Positions 7,213-19,949 of a stretch of DNA of 64,000 nucleotides are shown piece by piece; position 1 is the first letter of the stretch; each line of letters begins with the position of its first letter. Origin of the DNA: Atherix ibis (taxonomy: Eukaryota; Arthropoda; Insecta; Diptera; Athericidae); NCBI GenBank assembly GCA_958298945.1, contig OY282610.1:52769667-52833666 (forward strand). Reading direction: 5' to 3'. The translations under genes were made by a program, and so were the position numbers. The notes under the pieces were generated by a model. That model was given only the letters and a program-made list of their open reading frames with translations. It had not been told where the DNA came from and made no database searches.

Positions 7213-8652
7213 AAAAATTTTCCTGTAAGGACTTTTTTAGTCCGATCAGGATAATAAGAATAATTATTAGTTTACCATATGTATGCGCATTAACATCATT
7301 AAACAAATTTTCGAAAAAATTTCCTTTTTCATAGAAAAATAGAAATTTAAAAAAAAATTTAATGATCTTTTGGCAAATTTTTCTCAAAACTCCCACCGAA
7401 ATTTATCGAGACATGTCATTTTCCTTCCAATCATTATATTAAGAGTCATAAAAGGTTTGCCTGAAAGTGTGCAATGACACCACAAAATAAATTCTAAAAA
7501 ACCTTAATTTTTATACAAAAAAAAACGAATTTTAATAAAGAAAACAATTAATTTTATGAATTTTTTCTCAAAATCACCAACAAAAATTTATCCAGAAAGG
7601 ATATTCTCATTCCAATCGAGAAAATATGTATTGAAGAAGCTTTGCCTGAAAGTACGCAATGACACCATAAAAACAATTCTAAAAACCTTAATTTGTATAC
7701 AAAAAAAAACGAATTTTAAGAAAGAAAACTATAAATTTTATGAATTTTTTCTCAAAATCACCAACAAAAATTTATCCAGAAAGGATATTCTCATTCCAAT
7801 CGAGAAAATATGTATTGGAGAAGCTTTGCCTGAAAGTACGCAATGACACCATAAAAACAATTCTAAAAACCTTAATTTGTATACAAAAAAAATCGAATTT
7901 TAGGAAAGAAAACTATAAATTTTATGAATTTTTTCTCAAAATCACCAACAAAAATTTATCCAGAAAGGATATTCTCATTCCAATCGAGAAAATATGCATT
8001 GGAGAAGCTTTGCCTAAAAGTACGCAATGACACCATAAAAACAGTTCTAAAAACCTTAATTTTTATACAAAAAAAAACGAATTTTAAGAAAGAAAACCAT
8101 AAACTTTATGAATTTTTTCTCAAAACCACCAACAAAAATTTATCCAGAAAGAATTTTCTCATTCCAATGAGAATAATATGAATTGGAGAAGCTTTGCCTG
8201 AAAGTGCACAATCATACCCCAAACAAACATCTCCAAAAAACCACCACTTTCATAGAGAAAAACAAATTTTAAGAGAAAGTGGACTCAGTGTAATAATTGT
8301 TGCCTCCTATTTTTAGAGAAAACTGGGTGCCTGGTGTAAAAATTGGATTTTCGTGAATATTGTCACAAATTTTCGAATTTTTGTGGTTTTTTGCATATCT
8401 TTAGGTGGTCAATTTATTTTGCTTTCAGTAAATAAAAAATTTAATTTTAGGCAATTTTTTTTTAATAGTGCTCACAAAAATTTATTCTGAAAGGATATTC
8501 CTTTTTCGATCAGGATAATATGGATCTAGAAGGCTATGTTAAAGTGTATGTAATGAAACCATGAAACAAATTGCCATTTTTATCCAAAAAAGGAAACTTA
8601 ATTTTTAAAAAAATACAGCGAACTTTAGGTATTTTTTTTTAAAACGCCTGGA
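7213..8652 (+). repeat. HOR unit 5, n=3
   Basis: Z 7213-7396, W 7397-7581, C 7582-8133, X 8134-8475, Y 8476-8652. It matches unit 3 in TTTACCATATG, ATCGAGACATG, GTATTGAAGAAG, AAACAGTTCT, the X TAG and GGAAACTTAATTTT, at an offset of 3613-3615 bp. Confidence 0.95.
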
Positions 8653-10458
8653 AAAAATTTTCCTGTAAGGACTTTTTTAGTCCGATCAGGATAATAAGAA
8701 TAATTATTAGTTTACCATATGTATGCGCATTAACATCATTAAACAAATTTTCGAAAAAATTTCCTTTTTCATAGAAAAATAGAAATTTAAAAAAAAATTT
8801 AATGATCTTTTGGCAAATTTTTCTCAAAACTCCCACCGAAATTTATCGGGACATGTCATTTTCCTTCCAATCATTATATTAAGAGTCATAAAAGGTTTGC
8901 CTGAAAGTGTGCAATGACACCACAAAATAAATTCTAAAAAACCTTAATTTTTATACAAAAAAAAACGAATTTTAATAAAGAAAACAATTAATTTTATGAA
9001 TTTTTTCTCAAAATCACCAACAAAAATTTATCCAGAAAGGATATTCTCATTCCAATCGAGAAAATATGTATTGAAGAAGCTTTGCCTGAAAGTACGCAAT
9101 GACACCATAAAAACAATTCTAAAAACCTTAATTTGTATACAAAAAAAAAACGAATTTTAAGAAAGAAAACTATAAATTTTATGAATTTTTTCTCAAAATC
9201 ACCAACAAAAATTTATCCAGAAAGGATATTCTCATTCCAATCGAGAAAATATGTATTGGAGAAGCTTTGCCTGAAAGTACGCAATGACACCATAAAAACA
9301 ATTCTAAAAACCTTAATTTGTATACAAAAAAAATCGAATTTTAGGAAAGAAAACTATAAATTTTATGAATTTTTTCTCAAAATCACCAACAAAAATTTAT
9401 CCAGAAAGGATATTCTCATTCCAATCGAGAAAATATGCATTGGAGAAGCTTTGCCTAAAAGTACGCAATGACACCATAAAAACCGTTCTAAAAACCTTAA
9501 TTTTTATACAAAAAAAACGAATTTTAATAAAGAAAACAATTAATTTTATGAATTTTTTCTCAAAATCACCAACAAAAATTTATCCAGAAAGGATATTCTC
9601 ATTCCAATCGAAAAAATATGCATTGGAGAAGCTTTGCCTAAAAGTACGCAATGACACCATAAAAACCGTTCTAAAAACCTTAATTTTTATATAAAAAAAA
9701 CGAATTTTAAGAAAGAAAACCATAAATTTTATGAATTTTTTCTCAAAATCACCAACAAAAATTTATCCAGAAATGATATTCTCATTCCAATCGAGAAAAT
9801 ATGCATTGGAGAAGCTTTGCCTGAAAGTACGCAATGACACCATAAAAACAATTCTAAAAACCTTAATTTTTATACAAAAAAAATGAATTGTAAGAAAGAA
9901 AACCATAAATTTTATGAATTTTTTCTCAAAACCACCAACAAAAATTTATCCAGAAAGAATTTTCTCATTCCAATGAGAATAATATGAATTGGAGAAGCTT
10001 TGCCTGGAAGTGCACAATCATACCCCAAACAAACATCTCCAAAAAACCACCATTTTCATAGAGAAAAACAAATTTTAAGAGAAAGTGGACTCAGTGTAAT
10101 AATTGTTGCCTCCTATTTTTTGAGAAAACTGGGTGCCTGGTGTAAAAATTGGATTTTCGTGAATATTGTCACAAATTTTCGAATTTTTGTGGTTTTTTGC
10201 ATATCTTTAGGTGGTCAATTTATTTTGCTTTCAGTAAATAAAAAATTTAATTTTAGGCAATTTTTTTTTAATAGTGCTCACAAAAGGTTATTCTGAAAGG
10301 ATATTCCTTTTTCGATCAGAATAATATGGATCTAGAAGGCTATGTTAAAGTGTATGTAATGAAACCATGAAACAAATTGCCATTTTTATCCAAAAAAGCA
10401 AACTTTATTTTTAAAAAAATACAGCGAACTTTAGGTATTTTTTTTTAAAACGCCTGGA
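8653..10458 (+). repeat. HOR unit 6, n=5
   Basis: Z 8653-8836, W 8837-9021, C 9022-9939, X 9940-10281, Y 10282-10458. Z still carries TTTACCATATG as in units 3-5, whereas X combines GCCTGGAAGTGC with the common ACAATCATAC. It is therefore a mosaic of the left-hand variant group and the general type. Confidence 0.94.
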
Positions 10459-12078
10459 AAAAATTTTCCTGTAAGGACTTTTTTAGTCCGATCAGGATAA
10501 TAAGAATAATTATTAGTTTCACATATGTATGCGCATTAACATCATTAAACAAATTTTCGAAAAAATTTCCTTTTTCATAGAAAAATAGAAATTTAAAAAA
10601 AAATTTAATGATCTTTTGGCAAATTTTTCTCAAAACTCCCACCGAAATTTATCGTGACATGTCATTTTCCTTCCAATCATTATATTAAGAGTCATAGAAG
10701 GTTTGCCTGAAAGTGTGCAATGACACCACAAAATAAATTCTAAAAAACCTTAATTTTTATACAAAAAAAACGAATTTTAATAAAGAAAACAATTAATTTT
10801 ATGAATTTTTTCTCAAAATCACCAACAAAAATTTATCCAGAAAGGATATTCTCATTCCAATCGAGAAAATATGTATTGGAGAAGCTTTGCCTGAAAGTAC
10901 GCAATGACACCATAAAAACAATTCTAAAAACCTTAATTTGTATACAAAAAAAAACGAATTTTAAAAAAGAAAACTATAAATTTTATGAATTTTTTCTCAA
11001 AATCACCAACAAAAATTTATCCAGAAAGGATATTCTCATTCCAATCGAGAAAATATGTCTTGGAGAAGCTTTGCCTGAAAGTACGCAATGACACCATAAA
11101 AATAATTCTAAAAACCTTAATTTGTATACAAAAAAAAACGAATTTTAGGAAAGAAAACTATAAATTTTATGAATTTTTTCTCAAAATCACCAACAAAAAT
11201 TTATCCAGAAAGGATATTCTCATTCCAATCGAGAAAATATGCATTGGAGAAGCTTTGCCTAAAAGTACGCAATGACACCATAAAAACCGTTCTAAAAACC
11301 TTAATTTTTATACAAAAAAAACGAATTTTAAGAAAGAAAACCATAAATTTTATGAATTTTTTCTCAAAATCACCAACAAAAATTTATCCAGAAATGATAT
11401 TCTCATTCCAATCGAGAAAATATGCATTGGAGAAGCTTTGCCTGAAAGTACGCAATGACACCATAAAAACAATTCTAAAAACCTTAATTTGTATACAAAA
11501 AAAATGAATTTTAAGAAAAAAACCATAAATTTTATGAATTTTTTCTCAAAACCACCAACAAAAATTTATCCAGAAAGAATTTTCTCATTCCAATGAGAAT
11601 AATATGAATTGGAGAAGCTTTGCCTGAAAGTGCACAATCATACCCCAAACAAACATCTCCAAAAAACCACCATTTTCATAGAGAAAAACAAATTTTAAGA
11701 GAAAGTGGACTCAGTGTAATAATTGTTGCCTCCTATTTTTTGAGAAAACTGGGTGCCTGGTGTAAAAATTGGATTTTCGTGAATATTGTCACAAATTTTC
11801 GAATTTTTGTGGTTTTTTGCATATCTTTAGGTGGTCAATTTATTTTGCTTTCAGTAAATAAAAAATTTAATTTTAGGCAATTTTTTTTTAATAGTGCTCA
11901 CAAAAATTTATTCTGAAAGGATATTCCTTTTTCGATCAGGATAATATGGATCTAGAAGGCTATGTTAAAGTGTATGTAATGAAACCATGAAACAAATTGC
12001 CATTTTTATCCAAAAAAGCAAACTTAATTTTTAAAAAAATACAGCGAACTTTAGGTATTTTTTTTTAAAACGCCTGGA
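10459..12078 (+). repeat. HOR unit 7, n=4 (Cc missing)
   Basis: Z 10459-10642, W 10643-10826, C 10827-11559, X 11560-11901, Y 11902-12078. The core order is Ca-Cb-Cd-Ce, so precisely one monomer type (Cc) is absent while its neighbours keep their ends. From here rightwards Z has TTTCACATATG. Confidence 0.94.
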
Positions 12079-13682
12079 AAAAATTTTCCTGTAAGGACTT
12101 TTTTAGTCCGATCAGGATAATAAGAATAATTATTAGTTTCACATATGTATGCGCATTAACATCATTAAACAAATTTTCGAAAAAATTTCCTTTTTCATAG
12201 AAAAATAGAAATTTAAAAAAAAATTTAATGATCTTTTGGCAAATTTTTCTCAAAACTCCCACCGAAATTTATCGTGACATGTCATTTTCCTTCCAATCAT
12301 TATATTAAGAGTCATAGAAGGTTTGCCTGAAAGTGTGCAATGACACCACAAAATAAATTCTAAAAAACCTTAATTTTTATACATAAAGAAAACAATTAAT
12401 TTTATGAATTTTTTCTCAAAATCACCAACAAAAATTTATCCAGAAAGGATATTCTCATTCCAATCGAGAAAATATGTATTGGAGAAGCTTTGCCTGAAAG
12501 TACGCAATGACACCATAAAAACAATTCTAAAAACCTTAATTTGTATACAAAAAAAAACGAATTTTAAAAAAGAAAACTATAAATTTTATGAATTTTTTCT
12601 CAAAATCACCAACAAAAATTTATCCAGAAAGGATATTCTCATTCCAATCGAGAAAATATGTATTGGAGAAGCTTTGCCTGAAAGTACGCAATGACACCAT
12701 AAAAACAATTCTAAAAACCTTAATTTGTATACAAAAAAAAACGAATTTTAGGAAAGAAAACTATAAATTTTATGAATTTTTTCTCAAAATCACCAACAAA
12801 AATTTATCCAGAAAGGATATTCTCATTCCAATCGAAAAAATATGCATTAGAGAAGCTTTGCCTAAAAGTACGCAATGACACCATAAAAACCGTTCTAAAA
12901 ACCTTAATTTTTATACAAAAAAAACGAATTTTAAGAAAGAAAACCATAAATTTTATGAATTTTTTCTCAAAATCACCAACAAAAATTTATCCAGAAATGA
13001 TATTCTCATTCCAATCGAGAAAATATGCATTGGAAAAGCTTTGCCTGAAAGTACGCAATGACACCATAAAAACAATTCTAAAAACCTTAATTTTTATACA
13101 AAAAAAATGCATTTTAAGAAAGAAAACCATAAATTTTATGAATTTTTTCTCAAAACCACCAACAAAAATTTATCCAGAAAGAATTTTCTCATTCCAATGA
13201 GAATAATATGAATTGGAGAAGCTTTGCCTGAAAGTGCACAATCATACCCCAAACAAACATCTCCAAAAAACCACCATTTTCATAGAGAAAAACAAATTTT
13301 AAGAGAAAGTGGACTCAGTGTAATAATTGTTGCCTCCTATTTTTTGAGAAAACTGGGTGCCTGGTGTAAAAATTGGATTTTCGTGAATATTGTCACAAAT
13401 TTTCGAATTTTTGTGGTTTTTTGCATATCTTTAGGTGGTCAATTTATTTTGCTTTCAGTAAATAAAAAATTTAATTTTAGGCAATTTTTTTTTAATAGTG
13501 CTCACAAAAATTTATTCTGAAAGGATATTCCTTTTTCGATCAGGATAATATGGATCTAGAAGGCTATGTTAAAGTGTATGTAATGAAACCATGAAACAAA
13601 TTGCCATTTTTATCCAAAAAAGCAAACTTAATTTTTAAAAAAATACAGCGAACTTTAGGTATTTTTTTTTAAAACGCCTGGA
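12079..13682 (+). repeat. HOR unit 8, n=4, 17-bp deletion in W
   Basis: Z 12079-12262, W 12263-12429 (167 bp), C 12430-13163, X 13164-13505, Y 13506-13682. W reads TATACATAAAGAAAAC near 12379, lacking the A-run, CGAATTTT and the next A. The same deletion occurs in units 9 and 10. The core order lacks Cc. Confidence 0.94.
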
Positions 13683-15103
13683 AAAAATTTTCCTGTAAGG
13701 ACTTTTTTAGTCCGATCAGGATAATAAGAATAATTATTAGTTTCACATATGTATGCGCATTAACATCATTAAACAAATTTTCGAAAAAATTTCCTTTTTC
13801 ATAGAAAAATAGAAATTTAAAAAAAAATTTAATGATCTTTTGGCAAATTTTTCTCAAAACTCCCACCGAAATTTATCGTGACATGTCATTTTCCTTCCAA
13901 TCATTATATTAAGAGTCATAGAAGGTTTGCCTGAAAGTGTGCAATGACACCACAAAATAAATTCTAAAAAACCTTAATTTTTATACATAAAGAAAACAAT
14001 TAATTTTATGAATTTTTTCTCAAAATCACCAACAAAAATTTATTCAGAAAGGATATTCTCATTCCAATCGAGAAAATATGTATTGGAGAAGCTTTGCCTG
14101 AAAGTACGCAATGACACCATAAAAACAATTCTAAAAACCTTAATTTGTATACAAAAAAAACGAATTTTAAGAAAGAAAACTATAAATTTTATGAATTTTT
14201 TCTCAAAATCACCAACAAAAATTTATCCAGAAAGGATATTCTCATTCCAATCGAGAAAATATGTATTGGAGAAGCTTTGCCTGAAAGTACGCAATGACAC
14301 CATAAAAAACAATTCTAAAAACCTTAATTTGTATACAAAAAAAAACGAATTTTAGGAAAGAAAACTATAAATTTTATGAATTTTTTCTCAAAATCACCAA
14401 CAAAAATTTATCCAGAAAGGATATTCTCATTCCAATCGAGAAAATATGCATTGGAGAAGCTTTGCCTAAAAGTACGCAATGACACCATAAAAACAGTTCT
14501 AAAAACCTTAATTTTTATACAAAAAAAACGAATTTTAAGAAAGAAAACCATAAACTTTATGAATTTTTTCTCAAAACCACCAACAAAAATTTATCCAGAA
14601 AGAATTTTCTCATTCCAATGAGAATAATATGAATTGGAGAAGCTTTGCCTGAAAGTGCACAATCATACCCCAAACAAACATCTCCAAAAAACCACCATTT
14701 TCATAGAGAAAAACAAATTTTAAGAGAAAGTGGACTCAGTGTAATAATTGTTGCCTCCTATTTTTAGAGAAAACTGGGTGCCTGGTGTAAAAATTGGATT
14801 TTCGTGAATATTGTCACAAATTTTCGAATTTTTGTGGTTTTTTGCATATCTTTAGGTGGTCAATTTATTTTGCTTTCAGTAAATAAAAAATTTAATTTTA
14901 GGCAATTTTTTTTTAATAGTGCTCACAAAAATTTATTCTGAAAGGATATTCCTTTTTCGATCAGGATAATATGGATCTAGAAGGCTATGTTAAAGTGTAT
15001 GTAATGAAACCATGAAACAAATTGCCATTTTTATCCAAAAAAGGAAACTTAATTTTTAAAAAAATACAGCGAACTTTAGGTATTTTTTTTTAAAACGCCT
15101 GGA
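13683..15103 (+). repeat. HOR unit 9, n=3, 17-bp deletion in W
   Basis: Z 13683-13866, W 13867-14033, C 14034-14584, X 14585-14926, Y 14927-15103. Its last core monomer, X (TAG) and Y (GGAAACTTAATTTT) match units 3 and 5, but its Z and W match units 8 and 10. This indicates exchange between unit families. Confidence 0.94.
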
Positions 15104-16891
15104 AAAAATTTTCCTGTAAGGACTTTTTTAGTCCGATCAGGATAATAAGAATAATTATTAGTTTCACATATGTATGCGCATTAACATCATTAAACAAATT
15201 TTCGAAAAAATTTCCTTTTTCATAGAAAAATAGAAATTTAAAAAAAAATTTAATGATCTTTTGGCAAATTTTTCTCAAAACTCCCACCGAAATTTATCGT
15301 GACATGTCATTTTCCTTCCAATCATTATATTAAGAATCATAGAAGGTTTGCCTGAAAGTGTTCAATGACACCACAAAATAAATTCTAAAAAACCTTAATT
15401 TTTATACATAAAGAAAACAATTAATTTTATGAATTTTTTCTCAAAATCACCAACAAAAATTTATCCAGAAAGGATATTCTCATTCCAATCGAGAAAATAT
15501 GTATTGGAGAAGCTTTGCCTGAAAGTACGCAATGACACCATAAAAACAATTCTAAAAACCTTAATTTGTATACAAAAAAAACGAATTTTAATAAAGAAAA
15601 CAATTAATTTTATGAATTTTTTCTCAAAATCACCAACAAAAATTTATCCAGAAAGGATATTCTCATTCCAATCGAGAAAATATGTATTGGAGAAGCTTAA
15701 CCTGAAAGTACGCAATGACACCATAAAAACAATTCTAAAAACCTTAATTTGTATACAAAAAAAAACGAATTTTAAGAAAGAAAACTATAAATTTTATGAA
15801 TTTTTTCTCAAAATCACCAACAAAAATTTATCCAGAAAGGATATTCTCATTCCAATTGAGAAAATATGTATTGGAGAAGCTTTGCCTGAAAGTACGCAAT
15901 GACACCATAAAAACAATTCTAAAAACCTTAATTTGTATACAAAAAAAAACGAATTTTAGGAAAGAAAACTATTAATTTTATGAATTTTTTCTCAAAATCA
16001 CCAACAAAAATTTATCCAGAAAGGATATTCTCATTCCAATCGAGAAAATATGCATTGGAGAAGCTTTGCCTAAAAGTACGCAATGACACCATAAAAACCG
16101 TTCTAAAAACCTTAATTTTTATACAAAAAAAACGAATTTTAAGAAAGAAAACCATAAATTTTATGAATTTTTTCTCAAAATCACCAACAAAAATTTATCC
16201 AGAAATGATATTCTCATTCCAATCGAGAAAATATGCATTGGAGAAGCTTTGCCTGAAAGTACGCAATAACAAAATAAAAACAATTCTAAAAACCTTAATT
16301 TTTATACAAAAAAAAATGAATTTTAAGAAAGAAAACCATAAATTTTATGAATTTTTTCTCAAAACCACCAACAAAAATTTATCCAGAAAGAATTTTCTCA
16401 TTCCAATGAGAATAATATGAATTGGAGAAGCTTTGCCTGAAAGTGCACAATCATACCCCAAACAAACATCTCCAAAAAACCACAATTTTCATAGAGAAAA
16501 ACAAATTTTAAGAGAAAGTGGACTCAGTGTAATAATTGTTGCCTCCTATTTTTTGAGAAAACTGGGTGCCTGGTGTAAAAATTGGATTTTCGTGAATATT
16601 GTCACAAATTTTCGAATTTTTGTGGTTTTTTGCATATCTTTAGGTGGTCAATTTATTTTGCTTTCAGTAAATAAAAAATTTAATTTTAGGCAATTTTTTT
16701 TTAATAGTGCTCTCAAAAATTTATTCTGAAAGGATATTCCTTTTTCGATCAGGATAATATGGATCTAGAAGGCTATGTTAAAGTGTATGTAATGAAACCA
16801 TGAAACAAATTGCCATTTTTATCCAAAAAAGCAAACTTTATTTTTAAAAAAATACAGCGAACTTTAGGTATTTTTTTTTAAAACGCCTGGA
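15104..16891 (+). repeat. HOR unit 10, n=5, 17-bp deletion in W
   Basis: Z 15104-15287, W 15288-15454, C 15455-16372, X 16373-16714, Y 16715-16891. The first core is a Ca/Cc hybrid (TTTGTATAC followed by AATAAAG), then Ca, Cb, Cd, Ce; Ce has AATAACAAAATAAAA. One core has AAGCTTAACC in place of AAGCTTTGCC. Confidence 0.93.
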
Positions 16892-18696
16892 AAAAATTTT
16901 CCTGTAAGGACTTTTTTAGTCCGATCAGGATAATAAGAATAATTATTAGTTTCACATATGTATGCGCATTAACATCATTAAACAAATTTTCGAAAAAATT
17001 TCCTTTTTCATAGAAAAATAGAAATTTAAAAAAAAATTTAATGATCTTTTGGCAAATTTTTCTCAAAACTCCCACCGAAATTTATCGTGACATGTCATTT
17101 TCCTTCCAATCATTATATTAAGAGTCATAGAAGGTTTGCCTGAAAGTGTGCAATGACACCACAAAATAAATTCTAAAAAACCTTAATTTTTATACAAAAA
17201 AAACGAATTTTAATAAAGAAAACAATTAATTTTATGAATTTTTTCTCAAAATCACCAACAAAAATTTATCCAGAAAGGATATTCTCATTCCAATCGAGAA
17301 AATATGCATTGGAGAAGCTTTGCCTAAAAGTACGCAATGACACCATAAAAACCGTTCTAAAAACCTTAATTTTTATACAAAAAAAAACGAATTTTAAGAA
17401 AGAAAACTATAAATTTTATGAATTTTTTCTCAAAATCACCAACAAAAATTTATCCAGAAAGGATATTCTCATTCCAATCGAGAAAATATGTATTGGAGAA
17501 GCTTTGCCTGAAAATACGCAATGACACCATAAAAACAATTCTAAAAACCTTAATTTGTATACAAAAAAAAACGAATTTTAGGAAAGAAAACTATAAATTT
17601 TATGAATTTTTTCTCAAAATCACCAACAAAAATTTATCCAGAAAGAATATTCTCATTCCAATCGAGAAAATATGCAATGGAGAAGCTTTGCCTAAAAGTA
17701 CGCAATGACACCATAAAAACCGTTCTAAAAACCTTAATTTTTATACAAAAAAAAACGAATTTTAATAAAGAAAACAATTAATTTTATGAATTTTTTCTCA
17801 AAATCACCAACAAAAATTTATCCAGAAAGGATATTCTCATTCCAATCGAAAAAATATGCATTGGAGAAGCTTTGCCTAAAAGTACGCAATGACACCATAA
17901 AAACCGTTCTAAAAACCTTAATTTTTATACAAAAAAAACGAATTTTAAGAAAGAAAACCATAAATTTTATGAATTTTTTCTCAAAATCACCAACAAAAAT
18001 TTATCCAGAAATGATATTCTCATTCCAATCGAGAAAATATGCATTGGAGAAGCTTTGCCTGAAAGTACGCAATGACACCATAAAAACAATTCTAAAAACC
18101 TTAATTTTTATACAAAAAAAATGAATTTTAAGAAAGAAAACCATAAATTTTATGAATTTTTTCTCAAAACCACCAACAAAAATTTATCCAGAAAGAATTT
18201 TCTCATTCCAATGAGAATAATATGAATTGGAGAAGCTTTGCCTGAAAGTGCACAATCATACCCCAAACAAACATCTCCAAAAAATCACCATTTTCATAGA
18301 GAAAAACAAATTTTAAGAGAAAGTGGACTCAGTGTAATAATTGTTGCCTCCTATTTTTAGAGAAAACTGGGTGCCTGGTGTAAAAATTGGATTTTCGTGA
18401 ATATTGTCACAAATTTTCGAATTTTTGTGGTTTTTTGCATATCTTTAGGTGGTCAATTTATTTTGCTTTCAGTAAATAAAAAATTTAATTTTAGGCAATT
18501 TTTTTTTAATAGTGCTCACAAAAATTTATTCTGAAAGGATATTCCTTTTTCGATCAGGATAATATGGATCTAGAAGGCTATGTTAAAGTGTATGTAATGA
18601 AACCATGAAACAAATTGCCATTTTTATCCAAAAAAGCAAACTTTATTTTTAAAAAAATACAGCGAACTTTAGGTATTTTTTTTTAAAACGCCTGGA
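16892..18696 (+). repeat. HOR unit 11, n=5
   Basis: Z 16892-17075, W 17076-17259, C 17260-18177, X 18178-18519, Y 18520-18696. W is full length again. The first core is a Cc/Ca-type hybrid (ACCGTTCT with ACTATAAA), followed by Cb, Cc, Cd and Ce. X has AAAAATCACC and the TAG variant. Confidence 0.94.
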
Positions 18697-19949
18697 AAAA
18701 ATTTTCCTGTAAGGACTTTTTTAGTCCGATCAGGATAATAAGAATAATTATTAGTTTCACATATGTATGCGCATTAACATCATTAAACAAATTTTCGAAA
18801 AAATTTCCTTTTTCATAGAAAAATAGAAATTTAAAAAAAAATTTAATGATCTTTTGGCAAATTTTTCTCAAAACTCCCACCGAAATTTATCGTGACATGT
18901 CATTTTCCTTCCAATCATTATATTAAGAGTCATAGAAGGTTTGCCTAAAAGTGTGCAATGACACCACAAAATAAATTCTAAAAAACCTTAATTTTTATAC
19001 AAAAAAAACGAATTTTAATAAAGAAAACAATTAATTTTATGAATTTTTTCTCAAAATCACCAACAAAAATTTATCCAGAAAGGATATTCTCATTCCAATC
19101 GAGAAAATATGTATTGGAGAAGCTTTGCCTGAAAGTACGCAATGACACCATAAAAACAATTCTAAAAACCTTAATTTGTATACAAAAAAAACGAATTTTA
19201 AGAAAGAAAACTATAAATTTTATGAATTTTTTCTCAAAATCACCAACAAAAATTTATCCAGAAATGATATTCTCATTCCAATCGAGAAAATATGCATTGG
19301 AGGAGCTTTGCCTGAAAGTACGCAATGACACCATAAAAATAATTCTAAAAACCTTAATTTTTATACAAAAAAAATGAATTTTAAGAAAGAAAACCATAAA
19401 TTTTATGAATTTTTTCTCAAAACCACCAACAAAAATTTATCCAGAAAGAATTTTCTCATTCCAATGAGAATAATATGAATTGGAGAAGCTTTGCCTGAAA
19501 GTGCACAATCATACCCCAAACAAACATCTCCAAAAAACCACCATTTTCATAGAGAAAAACAAATTTTAAGAGAAAGTGGACTCAGTGTAATAATTGTTGC
19601 CTCCTATTTTTTGAGAAAACTGGGTGCCTGGTGTAAAAATTGGATTTTCGTGAATATTGTCACAAATTTTCGAATTTTTGTGGTTTTTTGCATATCTTTA
19701 GGTGGTCAATTTATTTTGCTTTCAGTAAATAAAAAATTTAATTTTAGGCAATTTTTTTTTAATAGTGCTCACAAAAATTTATTCTGAAAGGATATTCCTT
19801 TTTCGATCAGGATAATATGGATCTAGAAGGCTATGTTAAAGTGTATGTAATGAAACCATGAAAAAAATTGCCATTTTTATCCAAAAAAGCAAACTTTATT
19901 TTTAAAAAAATACAGCGAAATTTAGGTATTTTTTTTTAAAACGCCTGGA
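18697..19949 (+). repeat. HOR unit 12, n=2
   Basis: Z 18697-18880, W 18881-19064, C 19065-19430 (one Ca and one Ce), X 19431-19772, Y 19773-19949. It is the shortest unit of the left compartment and keeps only the two outer core subtypes, as an in-register internal deletion would. Confidence 0.95.

Larger units (their letters stand above)
2100..9020 (+). repeat. Two-unit (about 3.61 kb) duplication within the array
   Basis: Sequence from about 2.3 to 5.1 kb recurs at 5.9-8.7 kb with an offset of 3613-3615 bp. Matching private marks are AAATCCAATTTTAGG (2469/6082), GCACAATTAT (near 3154/6767), GATATTCG (near 3443/7056), GTATTGAAGAAG (4015/7629) and AAACAGTTCT (near 4427/8040). Units 2+3 thus correspond to units 4+5, with two extra core monomers in unit 4. 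Confidence 0.88.
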
